Shown here piece after piece: positions 56,410 through 64,000 of a stretch of DNA of 64,000 bases. The notes below the pieces were generated by a model. It was not told where the DNA came from and did not search any database. It saw only the letters and a list, made by a program, of their open reading frames with translations. This DNA is from Icerya purchasi. Taxonomy: Eukaryota; Arthropoda; Insecta; Hemiptera; Monophlebidae. The position numbers and the translations under genes are program-made. The DNA lies in the NCBI GenBank assembly GCA_039619475.1, contig CM077116.1:7922501-7986500 (forward strand), read 5' to 3'. Positions within the stretch are counted from its first letter, which is position 1; every line of letters begins with the position of its first letter.

Positions 56410-57406
56410 CATACAAAATTTGTAGTATATCAGTACATTTATTTTTTATTAAAAACCTTTGAATCTTTACGAATGATATTTTTATTACCTTTAGAATTTA
56501 CGATATTGTTTTTTACTGTACTAATTTTACATCCAGAAGGACCTAGTTCAGACGGCTTATCGTTCTCGACTTTATCGGCCATATTATAAATTTAGTCTTT
56601 AGGTAGTGTTGTTTTTAGTATTATGTTCTTCTTTTTAGTCACTTTTCTGTCTTCATCGGAAGAGAAGAATGACACGGATCAATCCGCTGCTTACGATATG
56701 GGCACGTGACTAACCAGTGCAAAGGAGTTATTAGATGTGGCAATTGCAGCGAGAGTGGCCATACGGCTGACTCATGGAGTAACGAATTTTGTATCTCGTG
56801 TTTATTTTAGACGTAGTCATAAATTGTGGAATAACAATTACCCAGAAAAAAAACGCCAAACTTTAATAAATGACTTAATGGCTAACGATAATCTAAATTA
56901 TCATGAAGCTGCTATGGAAATCCCTCAATCGTAAAACAAGATGACCTTTACTCCAATAAATTAAATTATAACAGATTTTCATTACTTCCTGATTACGAGA
57001 GTTTTCCCCCCATTGAGCATCCTCTTTCTTCTCAAGGTCATTAAGCAGGCATACCTGCCTTTAAACCAAAACCTATTTCCAAACGCACTGGGTTTCACGA
57101 TCCTAACCAACTGGAAGATATAAATTTTTTAAAATGATCCGTGTCATTCTTCTCTTCCGATGAAGATAGAAAAGTGACTAAAAAGGAGAACATAATACTA
57201 AAAACAACACTACCTAAAGACTAAACTTATAATATGGCCGATAAAGTCGAGAACGATAAGCCGTCTGAACTAGGTCCTTCTGGATGTAAAATTAGTACAG
57301 TAAAAAACAATATCGTAAATTCTAAAGGTAATAAAAATATCATTCGTAAAGATTTAAAGGTTTTTAATAAAAAGTAAATGTACTGATATACTACAAATTT
57401 TGTATG
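56410..57406. repeat. Inverted repeat, 272-bp arms, 453-bp loop
   Basis: Left arm 56410-56681, right arm 57135-57406, equal in length and nearly identical when reverse-complemented. Inner ends share TGATCCGTGTCATTCTTCTC and outer ends CATACAAAATTTGTAGTATA. The right arm contains an ATG-initiated 48-codon frame (57233-57379, MADKVENDKPSELGPSGCKI ... KVFNKK) that looks like the start of a LINE ORF1. The left arm is the same in reverse. The loop codes for zinc knuckles. Confidence 0.93.
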
Positions 57407-59035
57407 CGATTTAAAAGTGTAATGTAACATTTAATTATATATGTTAGCCGTAAGATTTCGTCTATTTATTGTGTTGTTTTATTTCGATATTATCTACGTT
57501 TTTCTCTCTTTCTCGATTATTATTGACCACATACGATCAAAATATTACGGTAGAATGCAAGGAGCGTTCTGGCTAATAAATGCGATTTAGATTTATCTTT
57601 ATCCTTGCATGACCTTGATGTATTTCTACTTAGAGAAACTTGGTTATTCACTGGGAAAATGTTTAATATTTGTAAATATACTTGCTATAAGAATGGTAGA
57701 GAAGATGGATATGAAGGCGCGGCTATTTTAATTAAGGATTGTATTAGAGATCGGGTAGTGTAGATGAATTTATCCAACTATAGTAATAACATCAGATCTA
57801 ATGGAGTCTGTATATTAGCGCGTTTTAAACAGGTTTCTTGTTATCTTATTTCTTATTAAACTCCGCCGGGTCACATTATTGGCGCATTATTAATTCTTAA
57901 TAACCTAGACAACTTCAGTCGCTTCCCGATCATCTTTGGGGGAGATTTTAACGCTCTAAATTATCTATGCGGTTGTAACAGAAATGATTTTAAAGGAGAA
58001 ATAGTGTTAGAAATCCTTAATAATTCGGACATGTACCTATAGTAAACAATGGAGATCTAACTAGAATAAATAATCCATGCAAGCAGTCAATCCTGTGGTC
58101 TTAACTTTGGTTTCGTCAGGGATATTTTTGGACTGCTTATGGACAGTTTTCCCTTATTCCTTAGGTAGCGATCATTTCCCTATAATAATCCAATTTGGGG
58201 ATGATAATCCAATTACTCAGAATAGTAATAATTCGAATATCCTTAACTGTAGAAAACGTTGGAAACTTAAGGATGGCGATTGGATTAAGTTTACAAATTT
58301 GGTGGATCAAGAAGTAGAAATAGTAAATAATTATTAGTGACAGCCTAAGTTCACACTATCAACGATAAACTGTGATATACTTAACTATAAATTACACCCG
58401 CTGGTATATGAAATAAGAAATAAATGCCTTAAGATAATTAATAAAGTAATGAATTTGAAATTTTGTTGGTTTCCGGGTCACTGTGGAATAGAGGGAAATG
58501 ATAATGTCGATCTGTTTTCTAAAGAAGCGCTTCCTTATCTTTCCATCACTTCTGCTGATTTATTTTGGAAAATCAAGAGACATTCGACAAAATTGAATAA
58601 ATATAAAGAACACCTCAAACTTAAGTAGGTTCTATATTACAGTCTAACCAACTATCTTGTCAAGACCATGGTATTACCGTGTGCCGTTAACTATCCCTGA
58701 AAGGCTTATTAGGAGAAATCTGTTACTTTGATCTGTCGTCTTCATATGGGACATGCGCGAGTTTCACAGAATTTTCAAAGTCAAACGTCAAAATTGGTTT
58801 GCAGCGATCACGAGATTAGTTACTCGGAGGACATCAATCATCTGTTATTTTCTTGTAAATTATTTGACAGATGCAGAGATATATTTTTCAGGGACTTAAT
58901 TTCCTTGTCAATTTTTCCTCCTTATAAAATACAGTATTTGTTTTGTTTACCTTATTCAGGTTCATAGTCGATTACAACATTGTGGTTTAAACGGCAGTTG
59001 TTTAGAGTTATTGGAATAAAGTTCTTTTACGCGGC
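56682..59035 (+). mobile_element. I-clade LINE (family 2): gag knuckles, endonuclease, RNase H, RT deleted
   Basis: Plus strand: CGNCSESGHTADS...NEFC knuckles (56700-56830), an ORF1 N-terminal start in the inverted-repeat arm (57233-57379), an endonuclease (57600-58300: IFGGDFNALN, then LGSDHFPIIIQFG), then directly an RNase H end, LKFCWFPGHCGIEGNDNVDL (58450-58520), and the C-terminal tail ICRLHMGHARVSQNF...INHLLFSCKLFDRCRD (58728-58960). The RT is absent between 58335 and 58430. The 3' end is near GGAATAAAG at 59010-59020. The gag parts are out of order relative to a normal element. Confidence 0.82.
58077..58337 (+). pseudogene. I-clade LINE endonuclease, C-terminal part
   Basis: An 86-codon frame with SGIFLDCLWTVFPYSLGSDH and FPIIIQFG, the SDHxPI block of APE endonucleases, followed by RKRWKLKDGDWIKFTNLV, the usual W.....DW..F linker. 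The frame ends where the RT should start. Upstream pieces (GGDFN at 57940) are in other frames. Confidence 0.85.
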
Positions 59036-59849
59036 TTGGCGGTAGCAGTAACTCGTCGAAATCGTCACGACACGAAAAAGCGTTATGCGTCCTCTAGGCG
59101 ACCTACACTCTTTTTCACTTTCTCTCTATCTCTTTCTATTATATACGGGTGCGCGTGCGTGCGAGCGAACGAGTATCGAGATTCGAGCAGCAAGCAGTAA
59201 GCGCGGTCAGCTGTATAACTTCAATTCTAAACACATGTAAATTTTATTTAAACTTATTTTTTGTTTTTGTTTAAATTCATACGGGATTTATATTGTGTCA
59301 TTTTTTATCGTGTACTTTATGAATGACTTTATACTTGTATATCTACCAAACAGTGAAAGAAACTTCGTTCCTACTGAGTGTTCCCCTCTAGACACCGCTT
59401 CTCTTTTTTTTTTCTATTTTGTCTATTTATTCATTTTTATTTTATTTATTTATTTTTATATTTTTTTCTTTTTTTTTTTTTACTGTATTTTATTTATATA
59501 TTTAAAATAAGAAAGTTAGTTTTAGTTTAGAGTAAATTTGTGTTGAAAATGGCCGAATGGTTTAGATGCCGGACCAAAAAAAAAAAAAAAAATGTTAAAG
59601 AAGAGGCAAAATTAAAAGACAAGAATTTTACTAACAGGAAACATCAAATTTTTACTTGCGTGCTTGATGTTAGAACATATAAGATAATTTGTCGACAAGC
59701 ATTTACCTTACTGAATGAAATCGATCGAATTAAATAATTAAAAATGAAATTTCAAAGGGCTCGTTATTTTTATTTTTTCTCCTTCTCTCACTCTCACATT
59801 CGTATACTACATCTTTGCTGTCCAGCGTGTGTGTGTATAGCATATACCT
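59036..59849. other. Spacer with a promoter-like GC stretch and simple repeats
   Basis: At 59040-59230 the sequence is unusually GC-rich and has TTCTATTATATACGGG (TATA-like) followed by a CGTGCGTGCGAGCGAACGAG run. This resembles an LTR or 5' UTR, but no partner copy was found. 59400-59500 is T-rich low complexity, and the frame at 59540-59737 (MAEWFRCRTKKKKK...) has no known family. Confidence 0.35.
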
Positions 59850-61257
59850 GCAGTGGTCGAAAGAAGTATTTGGACATCGTTGAAAAACAATAACTTAACG
59901 GGGAAAATAGGGGAAGAAATTTGTTTTTAATTTAACTTGTTCTGACAACGTATAGAAGAAGCGTTTCTGAATACATTGTGTAAAAACAAAATGAAAAATG
60001 AAAAAAATGTACGTAACCAGAGTAAAGCGGAAAAAAAATCAAAATTCGTATTTGGACATAACGAAAATGCTCAGGTGTTTCTCCGAGCATGAGTAACGCG
60101 AAAAGTACGATGAGTGCGTTTTCATTCACGTTCGTATTCATATTCACGTTGGCGTATTGCGTGCAACCTCTAATAGTTAAAATTACAATTGGTCGTGAAA
60201 GCAATAAAAATTGTAAGCGTAACTGAAAAAGAAACTTCTTTCGAGAAGCGCCAGTTGGTGATTTTTAATCACGGAAAGAATATGTCGGCTGATAGAATTG
60301 CAGCATTATTAAATATAAAACGAAGACTGTTTACAATATAATTCAGATGTTCTTTAAACAAGAAGACAGGACAGAAAGTATGCCATGGTCTAGCCGACCT
60401 GAAAAGTTGTCAAAGTGATTTATCTTGCGACTAATTCAGCGAAATCCAAAATTAAGCGACGAACAATTAAGTAGAGAGATCTCTAAAAGAAATCAGAAGG
60501 AAATTACGAGCCAAACGATCTGGAATTTAATTAGACGTACCGGTTTTAAATCGCGCGCTGCTCGTAATAAATCTTGCATTAGTCCGGTCAATAAGAAAAA
60601 AAACATTTAGATTTTGCCAAAAAATATATTTCAATGGACGAAACGTTTTAGGAAACTGTAATGTTCACGAATCGAAACTTAACCTATTTGGCAATAACGG
60701 GAATCACAGAGTCTGGCGGAAGACTCATAATGAATTGGAAGTAAAAAATATAAATGTGAATACGAAACATGGTGGCGGAGGCTGTTTCGCAACATCGATG
60801 GTGGACTCACTGCAGTTTATGGATGGCAAACTTAGGTTTTTTAAAGTCATATCATTTTTATCAAGGCAAAGACCCCAAGCACAAAGCACTTAAAACTCGC
60901 GAATGGATGCTTTACAACTGCCGAAAAGTGTTAAACATGCCGCCAATCGTCAGATATAAACCCCATTGAGAGAATCTTTGGAGCCAGTTGGACAGAAAAG
61001 TTCGACAGCGCCCCGTTTCTAATAGACTGGAAATGAAAGAACCGCTCTTAGAATGGAATAATTTTCTTGATTTATTTTGCCTAGCTCTGGTCGCTAGAAC
61101 CTGCGATAAGGAACTTCGTTTCAATAATATATTTTAAATACGTATCTATTAACCAAAAACCTTTTATTAGCAAAACATGAAAATGAAATAGCTATGTATT
61201 TAATAGAAATAACCTACCAAAAAGTACAAGACTAAAATACCAAAAATTACACTATGG
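59850..61257 (+). mobile_element. Tc1-like transposon, decayed
   Basis: The left end, CAGTGGTCGAAAGAAGTATT, then TGGACA, is a typical Tc1-like terminus. The right end near 61232-61257 (AAATACCAAAAATTACACTA) is a poor reverse-complement match. Between them is a transposase pseudogene on the plus strand. About 1.4 kb in all, as expected for a full-length copy. Confidence 0.8.
60225..61140 (+). pseudogene. Tc1-like transposase pseudogene
   Basis: ETSFEKRQLVIFNHGKNMSA and DRIAALLNIKRR give the first helix-turn-helix. RLIQRNPKLSDEQLSREISK and TSQTIWNLIRRTGFKSRAAR give the second. The catalytic region is split over three frames: HESKLNLFGNNGNHRVWRKT (its first Asp, in DES, is now His), then FYQGKDPKHKALKTREWM (like the QDNDPKH motif, also altered) and PLRESLEPVGQK (like the P-I-E-N-L-W motif). 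At least five frameshifts or stops, so inactive. Confidence 0.92.
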
Positions 61258-62803
61258 AGATACTAACACATCTACGTGGCATTATGTCTTGATTCTGACT
61301 TCGGTTTGCGTAAATAGATTGCCCATCACGAATTTATATCATCTATTCGGGCATAAAGGAAATGACGGGTTTTTCCAAGAGCAGGGGTCTAAGGCTTTTC
61401 CCACATGTTAGTTATTCGCCGTTAAACACAACCGTTCATTTACCATTGCAAAATTTTGCAGGTACTGAAATATCACCAAACAATGATAAGGAGCGATACG
61501 CAGTAATATATTTCTAAAAAATGATATTTTAGTTGTTTATTTTGCTTACGTATTTTTTTACCAAATTTAAAAGCTGGAAAATAGTGTAAGGGAGAGATCG
61601 CGATTTTAGACTTTTTTTCGAGTGTAATTTAGTAAAAATAAGTGGAAAAATAGTTAAATAAATGTTTATTATTCTGAGCACGTTTATGCGTAGCCCAAAA
61701 AAGGTAAAATCTGCAAAAATAACTTCAACATGCAACAAAAAATATGTATAATTTTTTAAGATTTGTAAAATTAGTTAAAACGGAACGTATATTAATGATT
61801 TATAACGAATTGACCTCTCATATTTGCTTTATGCTATCAGTATGCGGTTGGTCTGGCACTGCCTTTTAAATTATTTTTTATAATTTTTATTTTTTGTCAC
61901 GGGATCTTAAAACAGTATCCTAATTTAGTAGTACAGGTAGTTCGATAGTTTTAGTAACTCAGCTCCCGCGAAGAATATTAGTTCTTAGAAATTTAAAATG
62001 AAAATTGTTCAACGAAAACGAAAATGCTTATATAATCCAAATAGCGCTAAATTCTCTTTGGCGTTGTCAATAAGTACTTCTGCAATGGCCATATGTAAAG
62101 AAGACAATGCCATTTTATTTTTTGATATCAATCGCGTTGGCTTCTGTTTGTTCGTTATATTTGCTCGGTGCTTTCATTTTTGTTTTCCTTTTTCAAAGCA
62201 GCCTTTTTTTTGACTTTCGATTTAAATTTTTTGTTTTTTAAATTAAAATTGATTATATATATTTGTGTTTTACACACAGAGTTACTTTTTTATTATTTAC
62301 TAAATTAAATTTACAATGAAACATTTCCTTCTTATGGACTAATCGACAATGAAAGAGGGCCTTGTAAGTTAAATATTTCAATAAAATTTTTATATATTCT
62401 AGTTCATTTTATTTTCATCATTTACTACTACTGTTCTTGGATTTATAAAACAATAAAACATATGAATCAACTACGATCATTACACAGATGGAAATTTTGT
62501 TTATTTTTCACATTTGCCTTTCTAGCTTTATCGCAATATATTTATATTTCAGTATTTCTATGAACACGGCAAGTATCTTATTTTTTCCTTCTTCTTTACA
62601 CGTCTATCAAACATCAGCCGATTCAATAAAAAGAAAACGCAATAAACAATATTAATATTTACATATACTTAAATAGAAGCCTGGTAACTTTTCATTTTAA
62701 AATATTTTTTGTCTTAAAAAAATTCCACTGCAATAAAGTTTTTCTAACTTCATGATACCGAATATAGGCAACTGTGTAAAAAATAGTGATAATTAAGTAG
62801 AAT
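61258..62803. other. Intergenic, no gene recognised
   Basis: AT-rich. The plus frame 61998-62213 and its minus-strand overlap have no recognised family. 61290-61480 is somewhat GC-richer (GGGTTTTTCCAAGAGCAGGG) and could be part of an unknown repeat. Confidence 0.4.
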
Positions 62804-63554
62804 ATGCGGCGGACTAACGGGAGGCGGAGGGGGCGGCTCGCCTCTTGCATCTGGTCCTGGGGGTCTCCAAACGTCTCCATGTTCCCTTGATCAAATCCTA
62901 AATAAAGCTTTAAAAATATGCTTAGTACCTATCTAAGAGATGGTTTGGATTTGGGAGCTCCCATACAAATATCATCCCATACAGATAAAATACGAATAAA
63001 TAAATACAGCCTGTACCAGAAATTTACAATTTTTAAAATAAAATTACTACTACTGCTAATCTTTCTAATGTCTATACAGTTTTCGTTCCAGTTTCACTTA
63101 TGTATTGCACTTCGTATCTTTTTTACTATCCTCGGCCCTTTGCTAAAGGTTATCTTATCATTATAGATAATATAGATAGTAATGTCCGTGCTTTCAATTG
63201 AAAGAAAAGTTTCAAAAGAAATTTAGTGAAATGAAGGCACAAAATACATATAATATGCTATAATAGCTACATACTTACTGAAAATAAAAACTACCTATTA
63301 CTTTATTTTTACTAATTGTTTCTTTTTGCCGATCGATTCGTATTTTATTTTCCTCATCCATATTCATATTCTATGTATGTTTATTTAAGCCGAATTTAAA
63401 TTTCACTTGCAAGATTTTAACTAAATAAACATAAACACTTATACATACAAATGTGAACTGAATAAAATGATTGTAAAATTACATAAACTTTTTAAACTGG
63501 GGGCCTCATTCAGCTTTGCTGCCCCGGGCCTCTGACGGGCTTAGTCCGCCACTG
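62804..63554. mobile_element. Non-autonomous hAT-like element (751 bp) with 8-bp target-site duplication
   Basis: AGTAGAAT is present directly before 62804 and directly after 63554. The right end in reverse complement is CAGTGGCGGACTAAGCCCGT and the left end is ATGCGGCGGACTAACGGGAG, so GCGGACTAA is shared. The CAGTGGCGG start and 8-bp duplication point to the hAT superfamily. GC-rich ends enclose an AT-rich, non-coding centre, so it must be mobilised in trans. Confidence 0.85.
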
Positions 63555-64000
63555 AGTAGAATATGGAGAAAATAAAGAATTAATAACATACGCATGCTGA
63601 AAAAACATAAAGATCTAATAGTAATACCATTATGGAATCTTATAATAGTGCATGATATAAAAAAAAAAAAGTATAAAACAACGAATAGCCGATGCAGGTT
63701 AAACATATTTCATTTATCGGAGATATCATAAGGTAAACTGAATAATTTTTAATGTTAAAGAAATCCATCAATATGATAGATAAAAAATTTAACGGAAATA
63801 AATTTAAAACACATACGCATACAAACAAAATAAGGAAACAAACAAGCAAAAAATCACTGCCTATTATAGAAAACAAAAGTAAATTTCTGAATATATGTAT
63901 AATATTGCGTTCGAAAAATAAACAACTGGATTCGTACATAACGGAGAAATAAAATTTATTTTCACATATTCATATTAACTAAAACGCATATAAATAATTA
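63555..64000. other. AT-rich sequence, no gene seen
   Basis: The overlapping short frames on both strands (63506-63952) are low-complexity and hydrophobic on one side and Lys-rich on the other. Nothing supports a gene. Confidence 0.45.

Noticed and set aside
59295..59510. A hydrophobic 71-codon frame rich in Phe.
   Set aside because: It is translated T-rich low-complexity sequence.
61998..62213. A possible host gene fragment on either strand.
   Set aside because: No splice-site structure or recognised protein family. The reading NKMALSSLHMAIAEVLIDN on the minus strand was not convincing.
1..64000. CRISPR arrays, rRNA genes, organelle insertions and bacterial genes.
   Set aside because: No regularly spaced short repeats, rRNA-like segments or compact bacterial-type genes were seen.

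Overview
The window is nuclear DNA of an arthropod, most likely an insect (possibly a hymenopteran; the order is an inference). It is very AT-rich, its one host gene has many introns, and it carries Jockey, I-like, RTE-like and CR1-like LINEs, Ty3/gypsy, mariner, Tc1, pogo-like and hAT-like elements and two tRNA-derived SINE families. No bacterial operons, rRNA, true tRNA gene or CRISPR array is visible.

The only host protein-coding gene I can support is on the minus strand, from 30932 (ATG) down to 9808 (TAA). I assembled it from 15 exons whose splice sites and phases all agree, giving 788 codons plus a stop. It is the insect orthologue of cramped (crm/CRAMP1): an acidic N-terminus, a SANT domain, the conserved block after SANT, the GW...LYLMFGTDSKLQLEYWW block, and a basic then acidic C-terminus. 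Its introns hold a SINE, three LINE fragments and a 224-bp-arm inverted repeat that would fold into a long double-stranded RNA in the pre-mRNA.

Positions 1-9.8 kb (downstream of cramped) hold decayed LINE and SINE pieces: an RTE-like LINE 3' end joined to a SINE, two Jockey-type fragments, a second SINE copy, and a 109-bp tandem duplication.

Positions 32-61 kb (upstream of cramped) form a dense, nested transposon block. In order: a small hAT-like MITE; the 3' end of an I-like LINE; a 5'-truncated Jockey element with gag, endonuclease and reverse transcriptase; a long I-like LINE with a readable RNase H; a gypsy element split by a complete but frameshifted mariner and by a CR1-like LINE; a foldback MITE; a SINE with clear target-site duplications; a pogo-like remnant; a LINE with a poly(A) tail; more I-like and Jockey pieces; a 272-bp-arm inverted repeat inside an I-clade LINE; and a Tc1-like pseudogene. 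Between 32.6 and 56.3 kb nearly every element lies on the minus strand. The last 2.7 kb carries a 751-bp non-autonomous hAT-like element with an 8-bp target-site duplication.

No transposon here appears to keep an intact coding frame. The most interesting signals are the intronic hairpin in cramped, a strong in-frame alternative donor in cramped exon 7, and the one-sided transposon block, which has the layout of a uni-strand piRNA cluster.
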